A model generated the notes under the pieces. It was not told the DNA's origin. It made no database searches and was given only the letters and a program-made list of their open reading frames with translations. A stretch of DNA of 64,000 bases, taken from assembly GCF_029433105.1 (NCBI RefSeq), contig NZ_JARNTW010000022.1:1-64000 (forward strand). Reading direction: 5' to 3'. This stretch comes from Runella sp. MFBS21 (GTDB lineage: Bacteria > Bacteroidota > Bacteroidia > Cytophagales > Spirosomataceae). Both the position numbers and the translations under genes were made by a program. This document shows, one piece after another, positions 33,781 through 43,961 of this stretch; within the stretch, counting starts at the first letter, position 1; the number at the start of each line of letters is the position of its first letter.

Positions 33781-34422
33781 CTAATTTTTAACTTCTTTAG
33801 GTTTGTAGGTGTACAACCAAAAAGCTGAGTATATAATTAGCAGGGCAAACGAAAATGCTACAGTTAATTTGATCGCAACAGGGTTTTGTAAACTACTCGC
33901 GGTATATCTTACCAGTGAAAAAGGATTTGTAACAATATCCCAGCTATTCCAACGGCCAAAACGCCCTAAATAAATACCATAGCTTGATACAATGAGGCTG
34001 CCTATCATTATCGTCCATGCCCAAATTTGATTGCCTACTTTTTCGATAAGACGATGAATAAGAAGGGCAGAGTATAAACCCGCAAGAAGCCCTGCTAATG
34101 CAAAAGAGAAGCTAAGTAGCGAATCATACCATAGCAGGTAATCAGGCACCTCTTTGAGGTGAATCAGGTCGGTAATAAGATAAGGGGCGTTAGGAAAAAA
34201 CAACAACCAAAATATCACTCCGATGCCAATTCCTATACGAGAAATTATTTTTTGTTGCCACAGTATGCGTGTCAAATAAGCCACTAGTAAAGGAATCCAT
34301 GCTAAAAACAAATTCCAAAATAAACCAAAGTGCCCTAAAGAATCTGTAATAAGGATTCTACCAATAAGCATAGCTACGCCAACCCCCGAAATAAGTGCTA
34401 ATTGTAGTAATTTATTTTGCAT
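33781..34422 (-). CDS. DUF1361 membrane protein
   Basis: 213 residues from the ATG at 34422; a start at 34470 would add a short hydrophilic lead. About six membrane helices with the DUF1361 signatures FPNAPYLITDLIHL and SYGIYLGRFGRWNSWDI. Function is unknown. It is the first gene of the block running to 32254. Confidence 0.85.
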   Translation of the reverse strand: MQNKLLQLALISGVGVAMLIGRILITDSLGHFGLFWNLFLAWIPLLVAYLTRILWQQKIISRIGIGIGVIFWLLFFPNAPYLITDLIHLKEVPDYLLWYDSLLSFSFALAGLLAGLYSALLIHRLIEKVGNQIWAWTIMIGSLIVSSYGIYLGRFGRWNSWDIVTNPFSLVRYTASSLQNPVAIKLTVAFSFALLIIYSAFWLYTYKPKEVKN

Positions 34423-34703
34423 TTTGTGGAAAGAACTTTGTTTTGCAAAGTAATAAAAAAATAAACTCACTATCTAATTAAATGGATAGAAATTTTAGCT
34501 AGGGGTATGACAAGACCTATAGAAAAAAGACGCCCAAAGGTCCAAAAATCTTATTTTGAGGTGATTAAGGTCATTTTTAATCCATTTTTAACCTTCCAAA
34601 TTGCCGTTTTAAGGAGGATAAAGTTTTATTGCTTCTTAAGATAAGTAGAAACATAATTTGGCATATTGTTATGCAAGCAGCATAATTTTAATGTAACTTT
34701 TGT

Positions 34704-34732
34704 TTTGACAATTAATTTATTTGTTATTTTTG
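34704..34732 (+). promoter_or_regulatory. Promoter of the susC/susD-like operon
   Basis: TTTG (34704-34707), a 17-nt spacer and an exact -7 box TATTTTTG (34725-34732). The predicted start gives a leader of about 30 nt before the ATG at 34768, which is preceded by an AAAGG ribosome-binding-like sequence. The rest of the 34471-34767 gap shows no gene. Confidence 0.75.
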
Positions 34733-34767
34733 GCACAGTTATCTTAATCTAAACTAAATTTTAAAGG

Positions 34768-37700
34768 ATGAAAAACAGGTTTACACTGCTAGCTGCAGTA
34801 GCTATGCTATTGTGCAGCTTATCGATGTTTGCCCAAGATCGCACCATTACGGGTAAAGTAACCGCCGACGATGGTTCGGTATTGCCAGGTGTAAGTGTGA
34901 CGGTACGCGGTACGACCCGCGGAGCTACTACCGACGCAGACGGAAGCTACAAAGTATCAGTTCCAAACGGTGCTCAATTGGTGTTTAGCTTTATTGGTTT
35001 TGCCAATCAAGAAGTGACTGTAGGTAGTCAGAGTGTGATTGACATTAAGCTTATTCCTGATGTTTCGCAACTCCAAGAAGTGGTAGTAACTGCCTTGGGT
35101 ATTTCTCGAGACAAACGAGCAATCAACACTTCTGTTCAAGAAATCAAGGCTGATAAGCTAACCGCCGCTCGTGACGCAAACGTAGCCAATGCGCTTGCTG
35201 GTAAAATCGCCGGGGTACAAGTCCTTGGGCAGTCGGGGGCTAAGTTTGGTACGCCCGATATTCGGGTGCGTGGGGTCAATACGCTCACAGGGGGTAGCCC
35301 ACTTTATATTGTTGACGGAACTCCTACCGACATCAACGCCGTAAACATGGACGATGTAGAAAACCTTTCCGTATTGAAAGGACCTGCGGCAACGGCTCTC
35401 TATGGAAACCGTGCTGCGGGTGGGGTGATTTTGATTACCACAAAGCGCGCCAAATCTGGTGAATCTCGCTTAGATATCAATCACAGTACTACATTGGATA
35501 TGGTAGGTCTTCTTCCTAAGTATCAAAATGAGTATGGTGGTGGATATTCACAAGATTGGGAAATTTTTAAGTTTAACCCTGCCATTCACCCTGCTTCTTG
35601 GTCGTCATTTGACGGGCATAAGATGTTAGATTATTCAGCTGATGAAAGCTGGGGACCCAAAATAGACGGTTCTCTGCACCGTTCGGCGTGGTCGTGGCAG
35701 CCTGGCCCTGAATTTGGACAGCTCACTCCTTTTGTAGCTAATCCTAACAACGTTCGCGATTTCTTCGAAAAGCCAGTAAGTCATAACTCAAACATTTCTT
35801 TCTCAAAAGGAGGGGACAATTACCAAACGCGTATCTCTTATACCCACATTATTAATAACGGTATTGTCCCTAATAGTAGCCAAACACGTGACTTTGTAAG
35901 TGCTAAAAACTCTCTAAATGTATTTAAAGGGCTAACGGCTGATTTGAACATCAATTATTCGGCTACTAGAGGGGTAAACATCCCTGCCGATAACTATGGG
36001 TCAAGTGGCGGTAGTAACTCAACAGGATTGGGAGGCGCTATTTTGAATGGATTTAACCAGACAATCGGTTCATTTAATCAATGGTTCCAACGCCAATTGA
36101 GCATTGAAGACTTGAAAAACTATAAGAATGCTGACGGAACTTTCCGTAGTTGGAATATCGGTGGACCATTAGACGCTAAGCCTAAATATTGGGATAGCCC
36201 TTACACTCAAGTGTACGAAAATACCAATAGCCGTCGTGATACTCGTATTTTTGGTGACTTTGGTCTTAACTACAAATTTACAGATTACTTAAAACTAGCT
36301 TTAGTGGCTCGTCGCGACCAACGTCAATACTTCCAAGAGGGACGTATTGCGGCAGGTACTTTGAACGAAGGAGGTAAAGGTGGATACTCAAACTTAGTAC
36401 TTAATTCTCGCGAAAATAACTATGAAGCTCTTTTAAGCTTTAACAAAAACTATGGTAAGCTTTCGGTAGTTGCCAATGCCGGTGGTAATATTCGTTATAA
36501 CCTTTCTGAATATTTTATTCAAGCAACAGTAGGGGGGCTCACTACGCCTGGTTTCTATAATATTGCCGCTTCTAAAGATCGCCCAAGCGTATCTAACGTA
36601 AAAGGAGAACGTCGTATCAACAGCTTGTACGGAAACGTGAGCTTAGGATATAATAATATTTTCTTCTTGGAAGGTTCGTTGCGTAACGACTGGTCATCAA
36701 CATTACCTAAAAACAATAACTCCTATTTATACCCCTCACTCTCTGGAAGTATTGTTTTCTCGGATTTGTTGCCTCATAGCGGTTTCTTGTCATATGGTAA
36801 GATTCGTGGAGGCTATGCACAAGTGGGTACAGATATTGGACCTTACAACACCATGTTGACCTATGGTACTGGAAACCCTTTTGGTTCAAATCCTACCATG
36901 TATCTACCAACTACGCTACCTAACGAAAACTTGAAACCAGGTTTGTCTTCTTCGTACGAAGGTGGTATTGACTTGAAGTTTTTCCGTAATCGTGTTGGTT
37001 TAGAGTTTACTATGTATCAAAACAACAACAAAGATCAGATCATTCCTTTGGCAGTAGCCCCTACGAGCGGTTATAGCAATGCCATTATCAACGCAGGTTT
37101 GATTCGTACTAAAGGTTGGGAGGTGCATATCAATGCCGTTCCAGTGAAAGGAACTAAATTCCAGTGGGAAACTGATTTGAACTTTGACCGTAGTACTTCA
37201 AAAGTAATAGAGTTGGCTCCTGGTTTGACAAATTACCAACTAGGCTCATCGTGGAGAGGTCTCACTATCAATGCGCGTGAAGGCGAAGAATGGGGATTGT
37301 TTTCAGGAAGTAAAATACGCCGTAACGAAGCCGGTCAACCTATTTTGGATGCAAACGGGCTTTATCAATTTGATTTGAATCAACCTTTAGGATCTGTGTT
37401 GCCGAAATTTAAGGGTGGTTTCTTAAACAACTTTACGTACGGAAACTGGAACATGAGAGTCAATACTGACTTTATTGTAGGTGGTAAATTCTTCTCTGTT
37501 ACCAAAATGTTTAATGCGTATGCTGGCTTGGCTGCCGAAACGGCTGGACTTAACGAATTGGGTAAACCAAAGCGCGATCCTGTGTCTGAAGGAGGTGGTA
37601 TTTTGATTGATGGAGTAGGGCCTGACGGAAAAACACCTAATACTGTTCGTGCAGAGACGCAAGCACTCTACGAAGACCGCTTGTTTGCATTACATGACTA

Positions 37701-37944
37701 TTGGATTTTTGATCAAACATTCGTGAAGTTGCGTGAAGTATCAATTGGTTACAACTTCCCTAAAGCTATTTTGGGTAAAGTGATTAAGTCTGCTAATGTG
37801 TCGCTGATTGCACGTAACCCTCTATTGATTTATAGTGCTGTAGGTGGTGGTATTGATATTTCAGAAGCGGAGAGCTACTGGACTGAAGGGGGTCAGTTGC
37901 CTCCTGTACGTTCATTTGGTATCAATCTCCGTTTGGGCTTGTAA
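34768..37944 (+). CDS. SusC/RagA-family TonB-dependent outer-membrane receptor
   Basis: 1058 residues. Signal peptide 1-22 (cut near MFA-Q). A carboxypeptidase-regulatory-like domain spans about 24-105 (ITGKVTADDGSVLPGVSVTV). The SusC-specific TonB box and plug start at about 108 (LQEVVVTALGISRDKRAINTS) and reach about 235, with TPDIRVRGVNTLTGGSPLYIVDG. The 22-strand barrel follows to the end, closing in SFGINLRLGL. With the SusD gene 49 bp downstream it forms a nutrient-uptake pair, normally for glycans or peptides. No glycosidase or peptidase gene follows in the operon, so the substrate is unknown. Confidence 0.96.
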   Translation: MKNRFTLLAAVAMLLCSLSMFAQDRTITGKVTADDGSVLPGVSVTVRGTTRGATTDADGSYKVSVPNGAQLVFSFIGFANQEVTVGSQSVIDIKLIPDVSQLQEVVVTALGISRDKRAINTSVQEIKADKLTAARDANVANALAGKIAGVQVLGQSGAKFGTPDIRVRGVNTLTGGSPLYIVDGTPTDINAVNMDDVENLSVLKGPAATALYGNRAAGGVILITTKRAKSGESRLDINHSTTLDMVGLLPKYQNEYGGGYSQDWEIFKFNPAIHPASWSSFDGHKMLDYSADESWGPKIDGSLHRSAWSWQPGPEFGQLTPFVANPNNVRDFFEKPVSHNSNISFSKGGDNYQTRISYTHIINNGIVPNSSQTRDFVSAKNSLNVFKGLTADLNINYSATRGVNIPADNYGSSGGSNSTGLGGAILNGFNQTIGSFNQWFQRQLSIEDLKNYKNADGTFRSWNIGGPLDAKPKYWDSPYTQVYENTNSRRDTRIFGDFGLNYKFTDYLKLALVARRDQRQYFQEGRIAAGTLNEGGKGGYSNLVLNSRENNYEALLSFNKNYGKLSVVANAGGNIRYNLSEYFIQATVGGLTTPGFYNIAASKDRPSVSNVKGERRINSLYGNVSLGYNNIFFLEGSLRNDWSSTLPKNNNSYLYPSLSGSIVFSDLLPHSGFLSYGKIRGGYAQVGTDIGPYNTMLTYGTGNPFGSNPTMYLPTTLPNENLKPGLSSSYEGGIDLKFFRNRVGLEFTMYQNNNKDQIIPLAVAPTSGYSNAIINAGLIRTKGWEVHINAVPVKGTKFQWETDLNFDRSTSKVIELAPGLTNYQLGSSWRGLTINAREGEEWGLFSGSKIRRNEAGQPILDANGLYQFDLNQPLGSVLPKFKGGFLNNFTYGNWNMRVNTDFIVGGKFFSVTKMFNAYAGLAAETAGLNELGKPKRDPVSEGGGILIDGVGPDGKTPNTVRAETQALYEDRLFALHDYWIFDQTFVKLREVSIGYNFPKAILGKVIKSANVSLIARNPLLIYSAVGGGIDISEAESYWTEGGQLPPVRSFGINLRLGL

Positions 37945-37993
37945 TACCTCGGAGTAGTTTGAACTTCAGTACAATTTCAAAAAGAAACATTTT

Positions 37994-39418
37994 ATGAAAA
38001 ATACAATTTTAAAATCAATTCTTGGGGTGGGGTTGCTATTCTCGGTGACTTCATGTAGTGATTTTGGGGACATGAATGTGAGCCCCAATAGTCCCGCCAA
38101 TCCAAATACGGCTAGTTTGTTGACGGGTGTTTTACGAAATGTGGGAAGCACTAGTACAAATATTATGCCTGCCTTGTATGCACAGCAGTTTGGCGATGTT
38201 ACTTACATTGAAGAATCTCGTTATAAAACCGTACAGGTAGATTATAATGCATTGTACACAGGCCCCCTAAGCAACTTGCAGTATATCATCAAGCTCAATA
38301 CCGATGAAGCTACCAAAAGTACTGCAGCTGCCAATGGCTCTAACGCCAACCAAATTGCAACGGCTCGTATTTTGAAAGCTTACTTTTTGCAGTACATCAC
38401 TGACCGCTGGGGCGATATTCCTTACTCGGAGGCATTGAAAGGAGTTGATAATTTTAGTCCTGCTTTTGATACACAGCAAGCTATTTACAATGACTTGTTT
38501 AAGGAACTAAAAGAAGCACAATCGCAATTTGATGCTGGTAAAACTGTAGTGGGAGATATCCTGCTGAGTGGGAATGTAACCAAGTGGAAAAAGTTTGCTA
38601 ACTCTTTACGTCTTATTGCTGCTCTTCGCTTGTCAAAAGTAGATCCTGCAAAAGGTAAAACGGAATTTGCCGCGGCCTTGGCAGATGGCGTTATTGCTGC
38701 CAATGCCGATAACGTAAAATATGCGTATTTGTCGGAAGCAAATAATGAACATCCACTTTACAATAACTACATCACCACCAATCGTAAGGATTATGCGGTG
38801 AGTAGTACTTTTGTGAATACCTTAGTAAAGCTGAAAGATCCTCGCCTACCAGCAATGGCCGAGAAAAACATTAACGGCGAATATCGCGGTGTGCCTTACG
38901 GGGTGTTTCCAGTGACTTGGAAAGCGCAAGATGTATCTTTAGCGGCGCCTTCTATGCGTCAACAAAATTCCTCTGTCAACGTAATTACGTATGCACAAGT
39001 GTTGTTGGCTCAGGCCGAAGCGGCAGCTTTAGGGTGGACTTCTGGAAACGCCAAAGACTTGTATGAAGCAGCCATTAAGGCTTCTTTAGAACAATGGGGC
39101 GTGTACAACGAAGCTGATTATAAGGCTTACATTGCACAGCCTGACGTAGCTTTTACTTCTGCTAAAGCTATTGAACAAATCAGCGTACAGCGTTGGATTG
39201 CATTGTTTTATCAAGGAAGTGAAGCGTGGGCAGAATGGCGTCGTACTGGCTTCCCAGTATTAACTCCAGCTGCTAATCCATTAAACGGAGGAAAAGATAT
39301 TCCTCGTAGAATGGCTTATCCTGCTACGGAATCAAACCTTAATAAAACCAACTACAATGCAGTAGTAACCAGACAAGGTAAAGATGACCAATACACTCGT
39401 GTATGGTGGGATAAATAA
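37994..39418 (+). CDS. SusD/RagB-like nutrient-binding lipoprotein
   Basis: 474 residues. Lipoprotein signal with Cys21 (SVTSC), then the SusD-like-2 pattern: DFGDMNVSPNSPANPN, ARILKAYFLQYITDRWGDIPYSEAL, KKFANSLRLIAALRLSK and a C-terminal YQGSEAWAEWRRTGFP. Helical TPR-like core. It forms the lid of the SusC barrel encoded just upstream and binds the incoming substrate. Transcription ends at the hairpin at 39430-39479. Confidence 0.94.
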   Translation: MKNTILKSILGVGLLFSVTSCSDFGDMNVSPNSPANPNTASLLTGVLRNVGSTSTNIMPALYAQQFGDVTYIEESRYKTVQVDYNALYTGPLSNLQYIIKLNTDEATKSTAAANGSNANQIATARILKAYFLQYITDRWGDIPYSEALKGVDNFSPAFDTQQAIYNDLFKELKEAQSQFDAGKTVVGDILLSGNVTKWKKFANSLRLIAALRLSKVDPAKGKTEFAAALADGVIAANADNVKYAYLSEANNEHPLYNNYITTNRKDYAVSSTFVNTLVKLKDPRLPAMAEKNINGEYRGVPYGVFPVTWKAQDVSLAAPSMRQQNSSVNVITYAQVLLAQAEAAALGWTSGNAKDLYEAAIKASLEQWGVYNEADYKAYIAQPDVAFTSAKAIEQISVQRWIALFYQGSEAWAEWRRTGFPVLTPAANPLNGGKDIPRRMAYPATESNLNKTNYNAVVTRQGKDDQYTRVWWDK

Positions 39419-39429
39419 ATTTTTGAAGT

Positions 39430-39479
39430 TAGTGCCATAGAAAAAGGGAGCCTTTCAGCTCCCTTTTTCTATGGCACTA
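39430..39479. terminator. Bidirectional terminator overlapping the end of the quinone oxidoreductase gene
   Basis: A perfect 22-bp stem: 39430-39451 with 39458-39479, loop CTTTCA, T5 in one arm and A5 in the other. The right arm includes the last three codons and the stop of the minus-strand gene ending at 39469. Confidence 0.88.
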
Positions 39480-40443
39480 TTACTAGTTTTCCCATTGCTC
39501 GTCTTTGGGTTAAATCATGCAAAGCTTGAGGTGCTTCCGACAAGTTGTAGGTTTTCTGGATATGAGGTTTTAGAATTCCCCTCTGATAAAAATCGAATAA
39601 TTCTTGAATATTTTGAAAGTTGGCTTTGGGCTCTTTCTCTACAAACGCCCCCCAAAAAATACCCATGATAGAGCATCCTTTTAGCAAGGCTAAATTGAGG
39701 GCAATAGAAGGGATTTGGCCTGCGGCAAAACCTACCACTAAGTGGCGACCTTTCCAGTTGAGCGACCGCAGGGCTGGTTCAGTAAATGCTCCTCCTACGG
39801 GATCATAGACTACATCTACTCCGTTACTTTCTGGCAGGTTTTTAAGGGCTTCTCTCAAATCTTGCGTTTGATAATTGATACATTCATCAGCGCCATAAGC
39901 TTTACAAAGTGCAAGTTTTTCATCACTTGAGGCGGCAACTATGACTTTTGCTCCCATGATTTTGCCCAGATTGACAGCCGCCAATCCGACTCCCCCTGCT
40001 GCGCCCAATACGAGCAAGGTTTCGCCAGCTTGAAGCTGGGCTCGATTTTTGAGCGCATGGTACGATGTGCCGTAAGTGTACATAAAAGAAGCCGCTACCG
40101 AATAATCCATCCCCGCAGGCATCCGAAAAACCCGACTCGCATCTACTGCTATTTCTTCGGCAAAGCCTCCCCAGCCTGGCATTGCAAATACACTATCTCC
40201 TATGTTTAGGTGAGACACTTCTTCACCTACTGCCTTGACGACACCCGCAAGCTCCCCGCCGGGCGAAAAAGGAAATGCCGGTTTGAATTGATATTTCCCT
40301 TGGATAATCAAAGTATCAGGAAAATTGACGCCACAGGCTTTTACCGAAATCAAGACTTGCTTTTTGGAGATAGAAGGCGTGGGCACTTCTTCAAGCACTA
40401 AGCTTTCAGGAAGACCATATTGCTTACACAAAAGCGCTTTCAT
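39469..40443 (-). CDS. NADPH:quinone oxidoreductase-like (zinc-free MDR family)
   Basis: 324 residues. GroES-like N-terminal domain (ACGVNFPDTLIIQGKYQ, PGGELAGVVKAVGEEV), then a Rossmann fold with the nucleotide motif LVLGAAGGVGLAAV (about 146-159). The structural-zinc cysteines of alcohol dehydrogenases are missing, as in quinone oxidoreductases. It reduces quinones or alpha,beta-unsaturated carbonyls with NADPH; the exact substrate is unknown. It is the last gene of a minus-strand block, 6 bp after the CocE-like gene. Confidence 0.9.
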   Translation of the reverse strand: MKALLCKQYGLPESLVLEEVPTPSISKKQVLISVKACGVNFPDTLIIQGKYQFKPAFPFSPGGELAGVVKAVGEEVSHLNIGDSVFAMPGWGGFAEEIAVDASRVFRMPAGMDYSVAASFMYTYGTSYHALKNRAQLQAGETLLVLGAAGGVGLAAVNLGKIMGAKVIVAASSDEKLALCKAYGADECINYQTQDLREALKNLPESNGVDVVYDPVGGAFTEPALRSLNWKGRHLVVGFAAGQIPSIALNLALLKGCSIMGIFWGAFVEKEPKANFQNIQELFDFYQRGILKPHIQKTYNLSEAPQALHDLTQRRAMGKLVIVP

Positions 40444-40449
40444 AGAGGA

Positions 40450-42321
40450 TTACTTTAAAATTTCAACTTCGATTCCACTGGCGGAGTTGGCTTGATGATA
40501 CACTCGATGAGTCGCTTTGATAAAATCCTTTTCATCGGCCAAGTAAATATTGGGAACGTATTTCTGCGGATTGCGGTCAAACAGCGGAAATGCAGTACTT
40601 TGTACTTGAACTTGGATACGATGTCCCTTTTTGAAAGTATGCAGTACATCTTGTAAACGGAATTTAATATCTGTGACTTTATTGGGGGTAAGTGGTTCGG
40701 GTTTTTCAAATGAATTACGGAAGCGCGCCCGCATAATTTCGCTTCTTACCATTTGGTGATAATTGCTCAAAATCACGTTTTTATGAGGCATATAAGCATG
40801 ATTTGGTTCATCACCTGGATACACATCAATAAGCTTTACAAAAAAATCAGCATCGCTACCGGTAGTGCTGGCTTTGAGTTTGACGGTTATTTCGCCACCC
40901 AGTGTTATGTTTTCTGTCAAAGGTTCCGTTTCAAACACAAGTACATCCGTACGTCGGGCCGCAAATCGTTGGTCGTCCGACATATAAGTGAACGGGGTGA
41001 ATCCCAAGGTTTGGGTATTGTCTTCTACGTAGGGGACTGGCTTGAGAGGATCGCTGATGTATTCACTAAAAGCCGCAATGGCTTTGGGAGCTTCGAAAGC
41101 TAATTTACCACTAGGCTGAAAATAAAGCGTCTTTTTCTCACTTTTGTTGGTAGGCCACTGCTCAAATTTTTCCCATACTTTTTTGCCAGTATCAAATAGA
41201 TAGGCATCTGGCAGGCCCGTTTTGCCATCAGCAGCTCCTTTTAAGAAATGATGAAAAAAAGTGGTTTCTATTTCACGTTGATAAAAAGTAGCGATGCTAT
41301 CCCCAAAATAAACATTGCTGTGGAGGGTATGCCCTGTTTCTTGTGACCAACGACCGTGTCCGAAAGGCCCCATCACAAGGGTATTGTAAGTACCGGGATT
41401 GTTGCGCTCAAGGGTTTTGTAAACAGTGAGAGGACCATACAAATCTTCGGCATCAAACCACCCACCTACGGTCATGATAGCATGTTTGACATTTTTGAGA
41501 TGAGGTACAATACTTCTTTTTTGCCAGAATTCATCATAGTTTGGATGCTCTTTGTGTTCTTGCCAAAAGAAGTTGTCTTTATAGTACTGGTCAAAATTTT
41601 TGAGAGGCCCTAAGTCTAGGTTAAATTGGTAACCGTCCTTGGTTTTGGGTTGCATCATCCCTGAGAGCCACCAATTGTCGGTAGTGGGCTTAGCATGTTG
41701 GATACCAAATACCGGGAATGTCATAAAATAACCTTGCGTAAAAGCACCATTGTGATGAAAGTCGTCAAAAAAGAAATCCGAAACAGGCGCTTGCGGAGAA
41801 GATGCCTTCAAGGCAGGGTGCTGACTTAAGGCGCCTGCTACTGTATAAAAACCAGGATAGCTAATGCCCCATTGCCCTACTCTTCCGTTGTTGTTAGGGA
41901 TGTTTTTCAACAGCCACTCAATCGTATCATAGGTGTCCGACGATTCGTCTACTTGTGTTTTGCTAGTTTTGTTAGGGATTTGGGGCGTCATATTGGTCCA
42001 AGTACCCTCACTCAGGTAGCGGCCTCGCACATCTTGATACACAAAAATGTATTTGTCTTCCATCAAAAATTTGTTGGGACCTAATCTACCTGCATATTTA
42101 TCTATCCCATAAGGTGCTACACTGTAGCAAGTACGTTGCATCAAAAAAGGATAAGATTTGGAAGCATCTTTGGGCGAGTATACAATCGTATGGAGCTTGG
42201 TACCATCTCGCATCGGAATATCATATTCGGCTTTTTGGTAGTGCTCTTTGACCCATTCTACTTGTGAAAAAGCGTTTAAAGAGCACAAAATAAGTCCGTA
42301 GATGAAGAGAAGAGTTTTCAT
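40450..42321 (-). CDS. CocE/NonD-family hydrolase (Xaa-Pro dipeptidyl-peptidase S15 type)
   Basis: 623 residues, exported (signal 1-19, cut near AFS-Q). The alpha/beta-hydrolase domain includes the acyl-pocket tyrosine region (MRDGTKLHTIVYSP), the nucleophile elbow GQWGISYPGFYT (Ser about 150) and the late acid/histidine region (VGGWFDAED, GPFGHGRWS). The C-terminal jelly roll (about 400-620) is typical of CocE and PepX proteins. It cleaves esters or acyl-peptide bonds; substrate unknown. Its start overlaps the upstream membrane-protein gene by 4 bp (translational coupling). Confidence 0.9.
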   Translation of the reverse strand: MKTLLFIYGLILCSLNAFSQVEWVKEHYQKAEYDIPMRDGTKLHTIVYSPKDASKSYPFLMQRTCYSVAPYGIDKYAGRLGPNKFLMEDKYIFVYQDVRGRYLSEGTWTNMTPQIPNKTSKTQVDESSDTYDTIEWLLKNIPNNNGRVGQWGISYPGFYTVAGALSQHPALKASSPQAPVSDFFFDDFHHNGAFTQGYFMTFPVFGIQHAKPTTDNWWLSGMMQPKTKDGYQFNLDLGPLKNFDQYYKDNFFWQEHKEHPNYDEFWQKRSIVPHLKNVKHAIMTVGGWFDAEDLYGPLTVYKTLERNNPGTYNTLVMGPFGHGRWSQETGHTLHSNVYFGDSIATFYQREIETTFFHHFLKGAADGKTGLPDAYLFDTGKKVWEKFEQWPTNKSEKKTLYFQPSGKLAFEAPKAIAAFSEYISDPLKPVPYVEDNTQTLGFTPFTYMSDDQRFAARRTDVLVFETEPLTENITLGGEITVKLKASTTGSDADFFVKLIDVYPGDEPNHAYMPHKNVILSNYHQMVRSEIMRARFRNSFEKPEPLTPNKVTDIKFRLQDVLHTFKKGHRIQVQVQSTAFPLFDRNPQKYVPNIYLADEKDFIKATHRVYHQANSASGIEVEILK

Positions 42322-43931
42322 AAAACTGTTTTTTTGATAAGTAAATAATCCCCTTCTGAATTGGTTTTTAGCTTGGCGAAACCCTCAGCAGAGTGATTTT
42401 TTAAAAATGCTTGAAAGCCTTCGTCTTTTTCAAAATAGGCTTGCATATCGTGAGTCATCAGAATAAAATTGACATCCTTTTCCTTCACAAAGTTTGAGAA
42501 GTTGTTGGAGGTATATTCTTCCACATGTATCCAGTCAGAGCTTTCTTTCAAAAATACCCGATACCAATCGCGTTCTAATACCCGAAGACGAATCTTAGGG
42601 GTGATTTTGGTAATAAAACGTACATTGTCGGCAGAAGGAGTAGGTTTTGGCTGATGATATTCCCACACTTTTATTCCTAAAAACAAAACCAGCGCACTTG
42701 TCAAAAAAATGGTTGGGGCATTGACTGGCCAAAGGGCTATTTTCCTAAATGAAAGAGCATTAATAAGATAAGTCAGTAGCCATAAAATTAAAATCAAATG
42801 GAAAACTAAGTAATGTGTGCGAGGATAAATAAGTAAAGTGGCAATGAGAGTGGGTAAAATAAGAACAATCAGGGCGATAAATCCCCATAAGTCAAAGGGT
42901 GACTTTCGGATATTTTGCCAAGTATTGCGATAGTTTATAAGACTTAAACCTAAAATTACAAAAATCCCTGCCAATGCTGTTCGCCAAGGAGAGTACCAAC
43001 CCCTAAAAAGTGTATGATAAAAAGTATCAACCACATTGTGGAGGTTAGCGGTAAGGGTATGGATAAGATTAGTAAATACATGTTTGATAGCCCATGAAGG
43101 CTGATGCACAAGCGCATCGGTGAAGGTATTGACATCATCGCCTAGTACTTGATGAAACAACTTGAGTTGTGCTTCTATCGTACTTGGTTCGGGTTGGTGC
43201 TGCCAAGCCGAGTAGTTTACAATGAAATGTTGTTGAAAAGCTACGGCGCTACGACTACTATCTCCACTAAAAAGGGGGTTTTCAAATAGCACATGTAACA
43301 ACACCACAAGTACACTAAAGGTAGCTATAATGCCCCAAAATGTTTTGTGCATGAGCATTCTCTCTTTCCATATCCAAAAAACACTTAATACTACCCCCAA
43401 AAGAAAAGATACATAAAACTCAGGGCGAATGTATGCACATACCAGCCCTATCAACGAAACCAAAAGAAACTGGAAGGATTTAGGCCAAAACTGGCCGTTG
43501 AAATAAATAGCCGCCAAAGTACCCACAATCAAACAAAAAGGAGCGATGGAGATTTTGGGGTTGAGAGGTAGATTTTGGGTAGAATATAAAAATAAAATTG
43601 CCAACCAAAGGCTCGCCCAAAAAGGGAGCGTTTGTGAGCGAAAAAATAAAAAGACCACAAGCCCCGCCAAAATGCTCAATAAACCCCAATTAAAATAATA
43701 TAAGTCTAGGGTATTGGGAACAAACAAATGCCAAAAAGCATACCATGCTGCATAAAGCGGCCCCCATTGTGCCCCCCCTTTGAAAGGGATAGAAAAGGCT
43801 AGCCCCGACCCTAAATAAGTAGTTTCATCGCCAAATTCAACATCTTTCCAAGCACTTAGATTATGTACGAGAATAACCCCCGCAATAAGTATAATAAGGA
43901 AACCGAGCCAATTAATACGCATAATATTCAA
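42318..43931 (-). CDS. Multi-pass membrane protein, glycosyltransferase (GT39/ArnT-like) candidate
   Basis: 537 residues, about ten to twelve membrane helices. The first extracytoplasmic loop after helix 1 contains acidic residues (DVEFGDETTYLGSG), as in GT-C enzymes such as ArnT/PMT, and the C-terminal 110 residues form a soluble domain. I infer a lipid-linked sugar transferase; the family match is weak. An alternative ATG three codons in is possible. The CocE gene follows with a 4-bp overlap. Confidence 0.7.
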   Translation of the reverse strand: MNIMRINWLGFLIILIAGVILVHNLSAWKDVEFGDETTYLGSGLAFSIPFKGGAQWGPLYAAWYAFWHLFVPNTLDLYYFNWGLLSILAGLVVFLFFRSQTLPFWASLWLAILFLYSTQNLPLNPKISIAPFCLIVGTLAAIYFNGQFWPKSFQFLLVSLIGLVCAYIRPEFYVSFLLGVVLSVFWIWKERMLMHKTFWGIIATFSVLVVLLHVLFENPLFSGDSSRSAVAFQQHFIVNYSAWQHQPEPSTIEAQLKLFHQVLGDDVNTFTDALVHQPSWAIKHVFTNLIHTLTANLHNVVDTFYHTLFRGWYSPWRTALAGIFVILGLSLINYRNTWQNIRKSPFDLWGFIALIVLILPTLIATLLIYPRTHYLVFHLILILWLLTYLINALSFRKIALWPVNAPTIFLTSALVLFLGIKVWEYHQPKPTPSADNVRFITKITPKIRLRVLERDWYRVFLKESSDWIHVEEYTSNNFSNFVKEKDVNFILMTHDMQAYFEKDEGFQAFLKNHSAEGFAKLKTNSEGDYLLIKKTVL

Positions 43932-43961
43932 AACACAGCCAATAAAAAAGAGCTAAAAATT

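Noticed and set aside
34768-39418. A polysaccharide utilisation locus including the sulfatase at 19564
   Set aside because: The sulfatase is 14 kb away with unrelated genes between, and no glycosidase follows susC/susD; only the uptake pair is supported.
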